Assembly: GCA_012934845.2 (NCBI GenBank) | Contig: WNNJ02002967.1 | Location: 1-64,000, forward strand | Reading direction: 5' to 3' | Source: Pomphorhynchus laevis | Taxonomy: Eukaryota > Acanthocephala > Palaeacanthocephala > Echinorhynchida > Pomphorhynchidae | DNA: 64,000 nt | In this document: positions 12,630 through 23,519 of the stretch, piece after piece | How positions within the stretch are numbered: the stretch's first letter is position 1 | How the letters are laid out: the number at the start of each line of letters is the position of its first letter | Program-made: the position numbers and the translations under genes | The notes under the pieces: model-generated | Told to the model about the DNA's origin: nothing | The model's input: the letters and a program-made list of their open reading frames with translations, nothing else | Databases searched by the model: none

Positions 12630-13427
12630 TTATGCACAAAATACATCATGCACAATCTTTTTTATTTTAGGGATATGTTTATGTTCAGCGAGATACTCGA
12701 TCAGTTGAAGTAAGCCCATATGTTCAATGCTCTGTTTGTTCATTTTAATCTTTTGTAAACTATCTTTCAATCTTTGTTCGCAGTCCATTTGCCACTTTTT
12801 GATTTCACAGCAAGAACTATTTAATGATGCTATATCATTCTTTAGAGACTCGATCAAATTATCAGATTGTGGAGACGTTAAAAGTGCTTGCAGAATATCG
12901 ATTCGTCGCTCAGTATCTGTTATTGTTTGCTTGATATTTCTTTGAGCCTGCTCGCGCTCCTTACTCAATTGTAGAAATTCTGATGTAAAAATATCGGTAC
13001 GCTGCTTATCTGAACTTTGTCGTCGTTGACGTTGTTGTCGTCGAACATTGCCATCGCTTTTGTTGCTATAAATTCGACGTTGACTTCGTCGTACTGCTAC
13101 ACTAGGAGTCAAGATTGTTCTGCGACGATATGGTCGTTTCGCAGTAGTTAAAGTTCTGCGAGCATTGCTAACAACAGATTTTCTAACGTAGCTATTTAAA
13201 CGCTCCGGATGCAAGCGAGACTTGGGGTACTCTTCCCTTTGATATAGCTCTTTCTCATCGTCGTTTAAAGTCTTCCAAGCCTTGCCTAATTCATGCAATG
13301 TTTCAGGAATCGTGTCGATCTTGTAATGAGCCTTGAATAATCTGAAATTTGTTCTAACAAATGAATTATAGCCATTCTTCTGTCTAGGTCTGTCGTTTGT
13401 AATTGAAAAACTATTACTATTTATCAT
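12630..13427 (-). CDS. HMG-box protein with coiled-coil C-terminal region
   Basis: Uninterrupted 265-residue frame from ATG at 13427. Residues about 14-66 form an HMG box: PRQKNGYNSFV at the start, the core GKAWKTL with Trp51, and DDEKELYQRE at the end, so DNA bending or chromatin binding is likely. Residues 85-140 are very basic (RRQQRQRR and similar), as in nuclear DNA-binding proteins. Residues about 148-235 are Glu/Lys/Leu-rich and likely helical coiled coil, followed by a short LLQLIEYLAEHKHI segment. No intron signals are evident inside. Cannot be assigned to SOX, TOX, HMGB or mitochondrial TFAM; the single box argues against TFAM. Confidence 0.75.
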   Translation of the reverse strand: MINSNSFSITNDRPRQKNGYNSFVRTNFRLFKAHYKIDTIPETLHELGKAWKTLNDDEKELYQREEYPKSRLHPERLNSYVRKSVVSNARRTLTTAKRPYRRRTILTPSVAVRRSQRRIYSNKSDGNVRRQQRQRRQSSDKQRTDIFTSEFLQLSKEREQAQRNIKQTITDTERRIDILQALLTSPQSDNLIESLKNDIASLNSSCCEIKKWQMDCEQRLKDSLQKIKMNKQSIEHMGLLQLIEYLAEHKHIPKIKKIVHDVFCA

Positions 13428-13814
13428 CTGGAAGTACTAGTCATTAGAGGTTAATTTTACAAATGTCATGAAAATTAATATTTTTAAAATGTTTGGTAGT
13501 GTTTGTAAAATCTATTGAAAATATTAGTAACTTATCATCTTAATGTAAGGTAGACACAGTAGATAAGTATTACACTTTGTACACAGCAGATTTTCACATT
13601 TACATAAATATCATGTATTTAATGGAAACCTAAAACAAAGCAGTTCCTTTTGATGACCTTATGCTTTCAATGTTTCAAATATTGTTATAATATAGCAACC
13701 CGCTATTTCGAAAACACTAATTTTGATATTGTTTTATTAAATATTTGAAACAAACACTTTATGTGAATCGATTGTTCCGAAATCGATTGTTCGATTGGTC
13801 AAATTGATAACAAA

Positions 13815-13995
13815 ACAGTTTCTTCTTATGACTTCTAATCCTTATTCTGATACATCGTCTATTATTTATTCGTCAATTCATAAAAATTTACTTTTTTAAA
13901 TTTCAATTCAAAATTTTGACTTGATATAAATTATGTAAAATATTATAACAATTAGTTATAATTATTTATTATCTAAATTATGAATTAATTAATTA
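13815..13995 (+). repeat. AT-rich dispersed repeat, copy 1
   Basis: Begins CTTCTAATCCTTATTCTGA, then ...TTATTTATT.GTCAATTCATAAAAATT and a run of A/T ending TATTTATTATCTAAATT. Other copies are at about 19.4-20.0 kb (same strand) and 26.8-27.9 kb (opposite strand). No terminal inverted repeat or coding seen. Confidence 0.55.
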
Positions 13996-14949
13996 TTAAT
14001 TATTAATTGATATAAATAATGTAAATTATATAATTAAATAATTATTTATCAATATTTATCATTATTTTTTATCACTTATCGGTACAACCTTATGCATTGT
14101 AATATATCAGTGATATATTTTCAGAGTTTAATGACTTCTAGGCGATGTACTTCATAATGATTAATTAGGATTAATAACAATTAATGGTACTAATTGATGG
14201 ATGATTAATAAAGGATTAAAAATGTGTTTTGAGTTCCGCCTGATTACCTCGAATCATTATTATAATACATATTTTGTTATTTATTATTAAATTCATAAAA
14301 ATTGATTTTTATTTTAAATTTTAAATTTTATTGTTATAAATATTAATTGTATAAAATTTATTAAATTCAAAAATCCGACTAACTTCGAAATATTTGATTT
14401 GCAATTCCTGTCAATGTATCAGTATTGCAAACCAAATCAGTGATTTAGCAGAAATATTTGAAATATTTGGCTTCGAAATGAAGCCAAATATGAATTTCTT
14501 GTTGTTTCAAGTATATTATCAATTATTAACCAGAGTTCCACAAGATACTTGTGATTTTTAATATTTGGACAGGTTTTTAATATTTGGACAAATATAGGCT
14601 ATGCTAATTTTTATAATTTACTGTTTGTGAAATATAATATATAAATCAACAAATTATTAAAAATGAATTTAAACTCTTAAGAGAAAAAATTATGGACGGA
14701 TAATAAATAATAAACTTTGAATTGTGGACTTTATTCTCACGGTAATATAACCTCCGCCAGAAATACTGAATTTGATTATTGTGATTATTCTAAATTTGAT
14801 TACTGTGATTTATATTCATCAATCAACTATTTTGAACGTTGCATTTTTTCAATTTTCCAATTTATTTATTTACAAATATGTTTATCCTTGTTTGTTTGAC
14901 TAAAGCCGACAGGCAAAGCGATCTTAATAAATCTCTGATTGGTTCATCG

Positions 14950-15245
14950 GGGAATGTTTATGATTTTTTTAAATCGTTGTAATCTATAGGACCGGAATAC
15001 AAGTTTCATCCCAACAAGCGTACAACTCTGGTTAATGCCAACATTTTATTTGAATGTGATTCAAATAAATCCGTAGAGTACCAAAAAGTAAAGCTAAATA
15101 CCCTCCTTGTATTGACACTGAATTGCGATATGCTCTCAAACATAGGAATCGTCTATTTGAACTAAGCCGTCATCAGAATAATTTTAAAAAGCGGTATACA
15201 ATGTTCCGAAATTTCGTCAATCGCCTTAAGATTACAAAGTTTTGA
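14950..15245 (+). mobile_element. LINE fragment, region between endonuclease and RT
   Basis: At 15110-15240 the plus strand reads ELRYALKHRNRLFELSRH followed by FKKRYTMFRNFVNRL. This is the basic helical stretch that follows the endonuclease in CR1/Jockey-type LINE proteins. The fragment has decayed on both sides and no RT follows. Confidence 0.55.
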
Positions 15246-15364
15246 AGATCAATTAGCTGATCTATTAGCTGAACTTTAAAAAGATCAAAGTTTTGAATGT
15301 GATTCACATGTCATCTTAGGGGTTCATGTCATATCTAATGGTGTAGAACTTTTGGGAGCTCCCA

Positions 15365-15718
15365 TTGTTTTCGTTTCGTTCGAAAAAAGATTGGGTAATT
15401 ACACAAGTAACTCGTTGGTTAAAATTGCTCGATATGTTATGTGAAGTATCTAGCAATTCACGGCAGTTAGCGTTCTTAGCGTTTTCAGTAGCAGTGCAAA
15501 ATAAGTGGACTCATTTACAAAGAACATGTAAGTGTGAATGTGAATGGTTTTCTTCACTCGAAGATTTCATACAGAATAAAATAATCCCCAAAATTCCTGG
15601 TTTTAATTTACAGAAGTGTTGGCGCGATGTTGCAAGTATGTCCTTCTCAATTGGGGGGTTTGGGATATCAAATCCATATGAAAATACCACATCTGAATGG
15701 GAATATTCTTCATTGTAA
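15365..15718 (+). mobile_element. Reverse-transcriptase element fragment (C-terminal half)
   Basis: An open stretch ending MSFSIGGFGISNPYEN. The WV..V..L..LA...Q.AAYAAF-like helix region (here AFLAFSVAVQNKWTHLQRT), then IPKIPG and a GG.GI.NP motif, is typical of the distal part of RT proteins in the families that also carry the GLRPIG and GGFDGLRP motifs elsewhere in this window. A fossil fragment; parts on either side are missing. Confidence 0.5.
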
Positions 15719-15739
15719 TGTAAGCCCATATTCTATTTA

Positions 15740-16800
15740 GGTCACGAAGGCTTCATTGTCAACATTGTCACTGGCATTGCTAATGAACAGACACTTTTCG
15801 ACGGCGTCGAAATTATAAATCCACATATGAATCAATCTAACATCGACATTAAGTTTTTGAATTTTTATATGCATATTAATCGTGCTTATGAGGAAGTCAT
15901 CGGGTGGTTCTCGAATGTGTATCATCTGCCTAAAGGTAATGCCAACAGTTTGTTGAAATACTTGCAAATATGTATTCGTCAGCAATTTCAAACTCAAACG
16001 AGAAAAATCTTGGTTAATGCTTATCGTGATGTATTGTCAAGTCATTTTACAGAATACCACTGGCCGAGTGTCGAGTCTGTTTACTTCCATCGACTTGGAT
16101 AATGGAATATTTGCTATTCGATCTATCATGCAGCTCAACAACTATTTGCCAAGATGATCAACGAATTTCTTTCCTTGATGTCCTTATTAACAACTATGAT
16201 GAACAATAAACCCATAAAATTTGTACACTTTAGATTAGTATTGACTTCAAACACATTCGAATTTAGCGGTCTATATTATAGACAAGTAAAAGGAAAAGCA
16301 ATGGTACTCCCGTTGGTCCAACCTAAGCTGGTCTATACATGTCATTTATCGAACAATCTTTACTATCAAACGCCAACAATAAATCACGCTTATAAAAACG
16401 ATATGTTGACGACATCTTTATTGCACGAGAAGTCATAAGAGAGGAATTGGATGAATTTATGGCCGAGCTAAACAAGCATTGAGAGCTAAGATTTACAATG
16501 GAATGCCCAGATGATCAACGAATTTCTTTCCTTGATGTCCTAATTTACAAAATTGTGGTACATGGGAAACCACATGCCATGACAAGCTCGGAGGACTGGA
16601 GTCGTACGTACATGCAAGCAGTGGACACAACCCGGCTATGAACCGACTTGTCATACGAAATGAGGCAATACGAATACGCAAGATATGTTCAAGTGAAATT
16701 GAGTTCGAAGTATTTGTGCAAAATCTAAAAGACCAATTCTTGAAACGAGGATATTCCCAGTGTAAGAAAAAAACATAGATTAAAAGAGTACGTAATCTGG
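15740..16800 (+). mobile_element. Penelope-like element, rearranged RT fragment
   Basis: At 16250-16330 the sequence reads FEFSGLYYRQVKGKAM, the Penelope counterpart of the F...YYRQ..G.AMGSPLSP block. A RYVDDIFIA catalytic motif follows near 16398-16425, and MECPDDQRISFLDVLI near 16500-16545. A 32-bp stretch from the last block (GATGATCAACGAATTTCTTT...) is also present at about 16154-16186, so the copy is partly duplicated. No GIY-YIG part found. Broken in several places. Confidence 0.65.
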
Positions 16801-17198
16801 AAAGTGAGAAGCTACTTGAAATAAAACAAAAAAAAACAAAAAGATCATGTAAAAAAATTCAATGTAATCATATAATACTCTTATCTACTAAGAAAACTGC
16901 AATCAGAGATCGATGAGGTGCTCAACACCTATAAGGAAACGATTATGAAACCCTCGATTAGATTCAACAATTGGTTTTGTCTGCGACAAATGTTTCATAA
17001 ACAATCTAGAGATACCAATGTGCAACAATTTTATAGAAAGAGCGGACCCTGCAACGACAATATCGTACTCTATAGGTAATTCAACGGTGTTTGATTATCA
17101 TGAAACTCGCAAACGAAATACCAAGAGCGCATATCACTGGTAGAGCGTAATATTTTTATTCCAATTGTATTATCATGCGGTGGAGGGATTGGGAAAAG

Positions 17199-17335
17199 TA
17201 CGTTATCAATATTACAGAGTATCAATATTACATTATATCACGTTATCAATATCACAATATTGATATCACAATATTGATATCACGATATTGATATCACAAT
17301 ATTGATATCACGATATCACGTTATCAATATTACAA
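17199..17335. repeat. Target duplication and short tandem repeat at LINE 5' junction
   Basis: TACGTTATCAATATTACA at 17199-17216 is repeated exactly at 18643-18660, flanking the LINE. Between it and the LINE body are about 120 bp of imperfect copies of the same words (GTTATCAATATTAC, ATCACAATATTGAT), evidently grown from the target sequence. Confidence 0.8.
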
Positions 17336-18642
17336 TAGGAAAAATTTTAGTCCCTAATCAGCACGGATTTCGGAAGGGTTATTCAACTGTTTCAAATTTG
17401 CTTGATGCTCATCTTGATTGGACAGCGAATAAGACACATTATATCGATACAGACATTATATTCTTCGACTTTTCTAAAGCTTTTGATAGAGTAGATCATG
17501 GTCTACTTCTTCAGAAACTTGTCAATACTGGACTCCCAAACATAATAGTTGATTGGATTAGAGAATTTCTTCGTGATCGTTGCTTTCGAGTACTTGTCGA
17601 TTGGTCATTGTCTGTGTCTAGAGAATGTCATATTGGAGTACCTCAAGGTTCAGTTTTGGGTCCGCTTTTATTCAGCATTTATGTTAACGATTTGCCTGGG
17701 TGCATTCGCTCTCGATCATGTTTGTATGCAGATGACTTAAAAATATGGCGGCCCATTCATTCATGTGAGGATGTTGATAATTTGCAAACTGACATAGATA
17801 ATTTGGAGTTGTGGGCGGCGTTAAACAAGCTTGTGATAAATGTTTCGAAATGCAAACACATGCGTATTATTGGTAATGCTCGCAAGCAACTAACATCAGC
17901 TTGTTACACATATAAGGACTGTATTGTGGAAAGTGTCGATAGTTACAAAGATTTAGGAGTATGGGTTACCTCTAATTTATCAACCAAAAAGCACACTGAT
18001 CAAGCTTGTGCCAACTCCAATAAAATGATAGGTATGATTCGACGCGCGTTTGTTCGCGTTAATCCGACTGCTCTTCGGCCTCTGATTTTAGCACATGTAT
18101 TGAGTAGACTTTTATATGCAGCTCCGGTTGTATACCCACGTACTGTGCATGAACATAAGAAATCAGAGAGGGTACTTCGCAGGGCAACAAAGCTAGCACC
18201 AACGTTGGCGTCGCTGCCTTATGAAGACAGACTGAGATCATTAGGACTTGAGACCGTCACATGGACCCGTCGGTACATGGATATGTGCCTTGTTTGGCAT
18301 TTATTCCAACGTCCTCATCACCCTCTTCGGAGTAGGGTTCAACTACGTTGTTCAAATGTTCTTCGCGGTCATTCTTTAACTATTCGAAGAAACAGAGTAC
18401 AGAAATTGGGCGCGATGCAATTTGATAGAAGAATTGTTGAGCTGTGGAACAACCTTGATGCAGACACCGTTGGATGCAGTTCACTTAGTGCTTTTAAAAG
18501 AAGACTACGAATGGATCAAGCAATGTTTCGTGTTGCATTTCCTTATTTTAAAAACTAATTAATTTATTTACGAACTTATTGTGAGCCAGCTATTTGAGCT
18601 AATGCTCGTATGTTGTTGAATGTATAATAATAATAATAATAT
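17336..18642 (+). mobile_element. CR1-like LINE, 5'-truncated, RT frame intact
   Basis: Non-LTR retrotransposon, 3' half. The frame runs unbroken to the TAA at 18558 (about 408 residues). It begins in the RT fingers (NQHGFRKGYST), then DFSKAFDRVDH, GVPQGSVLGPLLFSIYVNDL and the catalytic YADD (LYADDLKIW). The thumb and C-terminal segments are typical of CR1-like LINEs (RRATKLAPTLASLPYEDRL; WNNLDADTV...FKRRL). The 3' UTR is short and ends in an (ATA/AAT)n tail at 18622-18642. The 18-bp flanking duplication and lack of disruptions indicate a recent insertion. No endonuclease region is present, so this copy is dead on arrival. Confidence 0.9.
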
Positions 18643-18999
18643 TACGTTATCAATATTACAAGAAATTCCTGCGGAATGGTATCATTTGAGTAAATTCAAT
18701 ATTACAGAAAATCGCAAAACAACGAACAATAGAATGCAGCCATTGCATTACGAACATAAAAAGATGACGTGCCTTCACTTTGTGCGAAGCGGCCTCGGAT
18801 TGTATTAGAAGTTGCCGCATCTCAATCAGAAACAGATGATAGATCAAAATGTTTTTAAAGCTCGAATAAAATAATAGTGACAACAAATGTTAATGATTAA
18901 TTTATATAAAAATAGTCTTTTAAAAGATTATTAATTTACACCAAAGTGATCAAAGCTCGTTACAAAGTGAGTCTCAGTTAAAATAAAAAATGTTTTGTT

Positions 19000-19330
19000 A
19001 ATGTGGTCATGAAATCCTTCAGCTGTAGTTTGAACACCGTTTTTGATTTACGGGTTACCATGTAAGCGGGTAGATTATTCCATGCCTTGCGCATCCTATC
19101 TAGTAGTCATTGCATACATCTCTGACGTGCCGGTTTGCCATGATATGAAAGCAGTGATCTCTGAGTGTTGATTTCTTGTGGATGGGGTTATCTGTCAAAG
19201 GATAATCGCGACGATTTACGGCGATCCATGTCATAATCAAGTCTGATATTAACAGAGCTTTTTCTATTGATTAATTTGCTCAGCTAGTTAATTTTTCGAT
19301 CAAAAGGTAAGCTTCTTATTGAAGGAACCA
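19000..19330 (-). mobile_element. LINE RT C-terminal fragment
   Basis: The minus strand near 19000-19090 reads RKAWNNLPAYMVTRKSKTVF followed by KLQLKDFM, the C-terminal WN.LP...V...S...FK..L signature of CR1-like LINE proteins. The preceding segment (to 19330) is more decayed. Confidence 0.6.
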
Positions 19331-19404
19331 AATGCGAAATATCTATGTTGATGACCTCTATTCCTTGAAATTTCTATGTTGGGTCGAGTAATAGGGACCA
19401 AAAC

Positions 19405-19990
19405 ATGATAGCATAGCAGTTCCTCCTGATGAACTCTAATCCTTATTCTGACACAACGTCTGTTATTTATTAGTCAATTCATAAAAATGACGTTTATTTT
19501 AAATTTCAATTTTTTATTTTAACTTGATTTAAATTATAAAAAAATCTTATAACAATTATTTATAATTATTTATTATCTAATTATTAAATTTTGATTTATT
19601 GATTTAGCATTATTATTACTTTTTATTTATTTTTATTTATTTTTTTAATCCGTTTATTAAATTTAATCCGTTTATTTCATTTAAATTCTGATACATCGTA
19701 TGTTATTTATTAGTCAATTCATAAAAATTGACTTTTATTTTAAATACCAATTTTAAATTTTGATTTGATATAAATTATAAAAAATCTTATAACAATTATA
19801 TATAATTATTTAAATACTTATATATTAGCAATTTTAGTTACTCTTTGCATTTTTTAATCTTTACTTTTTATTTTTATGATTTTTAGTCAAATCATATAAA
19901 TTGACTTTTATTTTAAATATAAATTTTAAATTTTAACTTGATATAAATTATATAAAATCTTATATAACTATTATTTATAATATAATATAC
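19405..19990 (+). repeat. AT-rich dispersed repeat, tandem partial copies
   Basis: First copy starts near 19414 (GCATAGCAGTTCCTCCTGAT), then CTAATCCTTATTCTGACACA... Partial copies restart at about 19685 and 19870, each with GTCAATTCATAAAAATTGAC-like words and TTGATATAAATTATA. Same family as 13.8 kb and, inverted, 26.8 and 27.7 kb. A short inverted piece also sits near 20145-20185. Confidence 0.55.
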
Positions 19991-20754
19991 TTTGCATTAT
20001 CTGTTAGCTTACTTTGTGATCAAGGACTAAAGTGCCGTGGCCTTATGACTACCACTATTAAACGTTACAAGGTTATAAACAAAAAAACCACAATATTAAA
20101 TAGTAAATTCGATTATACGAAAAAATAAATAATGAATGATTGATAATAAATAATTTGACTAATAAGTAACAGACGTTGTATCAGAATATAACATTTTTTA
20201 ATAATTAATTTTGGGAACTTTACTTGGTTAAAAAAACAAAATTATTAAAATTTATTTATTAAAATTATTAATAACATTATTAATATAATGGCCGATACAT
20301 CATCAGAATCGTTTAAGAAGCGGGGTGATATTTTAAGCTTAATTAAATAGTAAATTCGATTATACGCAAAAAGTTACGAATCAGTTCCAGTAATCAACAA
20401 ATTTATTCATTCAATTTTCATTTATTTTATGCTAATATTTATGTTAAATCCGGTGACCGCCCAAACTCAACCGCAGTTGACGATAAAAGGGGTTTAAGTA
20501 ATTAGAAAAAATACTTCAATTACAAGTTTTCGAAAAGGCTACTATTGCCATCGGTAGGCTTTAAAATAGATGGCCGTGATCAGTTGGATGATTTTCGTTG
20601 CAATCATCTTCCAAATTGTATTTAATTATCTGAAGAAAACGACAGTAACCATCATTTGATGTTTTTCATTTAAAACGAAATTTTCTTTTAAAAATTAAAC
20701 AAAAATTGTATGATAATTTTTTATTTTTAAAAATATGGGCAAGGAGTTATCATG

Positions 20755-20903
20755 ATCCATTCTTCAAGGGATCATGATAACTTGGATCATGATAACTTGG
20801 ATCATGATAACTTGGATCATGATAACTTGGATCATGATAACTTGGATCATTATAACTTGGAGGATAACAAGAAGGGATCTTCCTTGGAGGAAGATCCCTT
20901 CTT
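20755..20903. repeat. 15-bp minisatellite and adjacent hairpin
   Basis: Six copies of GGATCATGATAACTT run from about 20769 to 20862; because the unit is 15 bp the plus strand reads as repeated LDHDN, which I take as a by-product. At 20871-20902, GAAGGGATCTTCCT pairs perfectly with AGGAAGATCCCTTC. Confidence 0.8.
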
Positions 20904-21513
20904 GAAGACGAAGACCGAGTCAGAGGACATATTAAAAATAGCAAGTACCCTCTGCATTTACTTTTTCTACATTTACTTTTTCTGATTGTGACGCAACTTG
21001 TAATGAGCCTTGCTGCTCATTTTGTTGTCCATTGATGAAAATGCAATTTACCAAGTTTAAATGTACAAATAAAAAAACTTAAAATGGGATCAGCTTTACC
21101 TTTACATTTAATAATCTGTACAGTGTTTAGTGATATATTTCAAAAGTACATTGGCACTCAATTTAAACATAGCACTGAGGCTATGAAATAATTTGTACAC
21201 AAATTTGTAATATTTGAATGCGCATGTGGCCTCATCTCATGATGTAAAATACCTAATTATGTACGTTTAATCAAGTTTCAAATAGCAATCATAGTTTGGT
21301 ATTTATCCTTACTGAAATGCGATAACCGTCTATTTGGATTAAAAAATACTTAAGTTTATCCAATTATAAAAAATTATACAAAAACAGCTAGCATCATACC
21401 AGTAAAAAATTCAGCTTACAATTTATCCATCTTAAAATTTTATCCGATTATAAGAAATAATTATTATTTAAACAATAAACAATAAAGCTGACGAACTCTC
21501 GCAGATTTGCTGC

Positions 21514-22014
21514 TTGACTCAGATCGAGCCATTATTGCAACCGGTGCCAGACACCATAAGGTTCGAAAATAATTCCACAACACGAGACCCTCAAGCACGT
21601 GTTGATGTAGCATGTCAAGGATTGTACGGGGATAAAACGGAGCGGTCCATGTTGGACATTTGTGTTTTTAGTCACCTAGCTCCGTCCTACACATCAAATA
21701 GCGTTTCGAGTGCGTTTGCCTATTACGAAAACCGAAAGCGATCAAAATACGCTGAGCGCATTGCAAGACACGAGAGATCATCATTTTACCCTTTCGTCGT
21801 ATCCGCAAATGGAGGTATTCGTGTTACCGCAAATTCCATTTTGTACCGAATTGCAATGCTAAAAACTCTGCGACACAATATGCAATATGGAGATTGCATC
21901 AGGGCACTGTGTGGCAGAATCGGCTTCGGCCTTGCGAAGGCAGCTTCAATGACAATTCGGGCGGCAAGATCATCCGAAGGGAGAATGGGATTGCCACCAG
22001 CAGAGGAGGATTGA
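21514..22014 (+). mobile_element. Reverse-transcriptase element, C-terminal domain fragment
   Basis: About 160 open residues. RSMLDICVFSHLAPSY followed by KRSKYAERIARHERSSFYPFVVSANGG and a helical end with MTIRAARSS match the general plan of the C-terminal nuclease-like region seen in animal RT proteins of the GVRPIG/GLRPIG group (D.C.F.P.A.SY...K...Y..RI...E...F.P.VF...GG). No RT part adjoins it. An old fragment; assignment rests on remembered family features. Confidence 0.45.
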
Positions 22015-22849
22015 ATTAAAATCCTTGGCATGAAATGAATTTGTTCTTTTAATTTGATGGCCCATTTGCGGGAACCGTAGGAGATGTAAATATTTCGAAT
22101 AAATTAAAAAAATAAACAATATAAATAGCACAAAATTACCTACGAAAATTTAATGATAAAAGAAAAATATTAAAAGTAGAAAATTTATAAAACTACATAC
22201 ACAATTAAAAGTATGATTCGATTGTAGATATTAAAGAAATCGCTCGTTGGCAAAATAACCTACGAAAATTCAATAAAATATGATACAATAAAATTTCAAA
22301 AAATAAAATGTATTATAAAAAATATCAAAAAATAAAATATATAATAAAAAATATCAAAAAAATATTAAAAATAAAATTTATAAGCAAAATCACCCAGTAT
22401 AAAAATTCTTTTCGAGTTTAAGATATTTCCAAAAAATGTAGCTTTAGTTAAATGAAGACGATTTTACTACTATAGGTTTAAGAGCTAATTTTAAATAAAT
22501 ATAAAATGCTACGATTTTTAATTTTGCATAGTAGCAAAATTAAAAATTTGTTTGAATTTTAATTTGTTTGAATCGCAACAAACAAAAGTTGTTTTTATCT
22601 TATCAAAGCTTTGGCAAATTAAAAGATCTTAAGTGACATAATTTGATCAGTTAAATTTAGATTTCAAAGTATAACACATGAAAAATGAGATTGGGAAAAT
22701 CTCAAATATTTGAATGTTTAAAAATCGTAGAAAATTTCGATAAAAAAACAAATTAAAATACAAAAGCGCTGTATCTTATCTATTATTATTTATTATTATG
22801 CTTAGACAAGGTATAACGAGTAGAGCTCATAACTGAATCACAATGAGGC

Positions 22850-23215
22850 CAACAAGAAATATATAAATTGTACAATCTCTTTATTCAGTCAGTTCCATTG
22901 ACTTATGATCCTTCGCCCGAATTCCACTGTTCCTGAGCGAGTTATCCTCTGACGACATAAGCACATTGAATGACAATGTAATCCATTACCGGAATGAGCA
23001 ATAACTTTCTTAGTAGAAAAGGCTTCGGATATGTAATGCTTTGCAAGTAAGACATAGACCACGAATAACTCGTTCTTTGCTCACACGATTCATGTTAAGT
23101 GCCTACAACCGGTCGCCGTAAGAAAAGTGTTTGAGTGAAGGAATGATCTTTGTTGTCCGGCGAACCACATTCTCTAGTTGAATTGCCTTACTCTTAAATC
23201 TCGGATACGTACATT
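22850..23215 (-). mobile_element. LINE RT C-terminal fragment
   Basis: The minus strand at about 23100-23205 reads IQLENVVRRTTKIIPSLKHF then SYGDRL, the LE.VQRRATK.IP.L..LSY.ERL thumb motif of CR1-like LINEs. The rest is decayed. Confidence 0.65.
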
Positions 23216-23299
23216 CGTAACCATACAATATTAAGTAATTTAGTAATAAAATCTAGTCTAAACATTCTTAATTATAACTAACTACTTAAACCATCAGAT

Positions 23300-23480
23300 G
23301 GTCCTGCTTTCAAATCGTCCATATTTCAGATCGTCCAGCTTTCAGCTCGTCCAGCTTTCAGATCGTCTAACTTTCAGATCGCCCTACTTTCAGATCGTCC
23401 AGCTTTCATATCGTCCTAGTTTCAGATCGTCCTGCTTTCAGATCTATATGCTTTCACAAATCGTCCTGCTTTTGGATCAG
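23300..23480. repeat. 18-bp minisatellite
   Basis: About nine imperfect copies of TTTCAGATCGTCCWGC (18-bp period), for example at 23328, 23346, 23364 and 23382. No coding role seen. Confidence 0.8.
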
Positions 23481-23519
23481 ACCAACAAGGTCTAAATCAC
23501 AATCACTGGATTTATTTTA

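Larger units (their letters stand above)
17140..18808 (+). pseudogene. P-loop kinase-like gene fragment split by a LINE
   Basis: Left piece (about 17140-17216) encodes IPIVLSCGGGIGKSTLSIL, a Walker A P-loop of the GxxGxGKST kind. The right piece (18643-18808) continues in the same frame with LQEIPAEWYHLSKFNITENR and then LHYEHKKMTCLHF before a TAG. The layout (P-loop, W, then a L..YE..KK...F segment) is reminiscent of deoxynucleoside kinases, but the similarity is weak and only about 70 residues are present. A LINE sits exactly between the halves with an 18-bp target duplication. It may be a decayed gene, a retrocopy or a piece of another mobile element. Confidence 0.4.

Noticed and set aside
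12727-12945. Plus-strand frame opposite the HMG-box gene
   Set aside because: Shadow of the minus-strand gene with poor codon pattern.
20752-20985. Repeated LDHDN peptide
   Set aside because: A 15-bp minisatellite read in frame; no other coding evidence.
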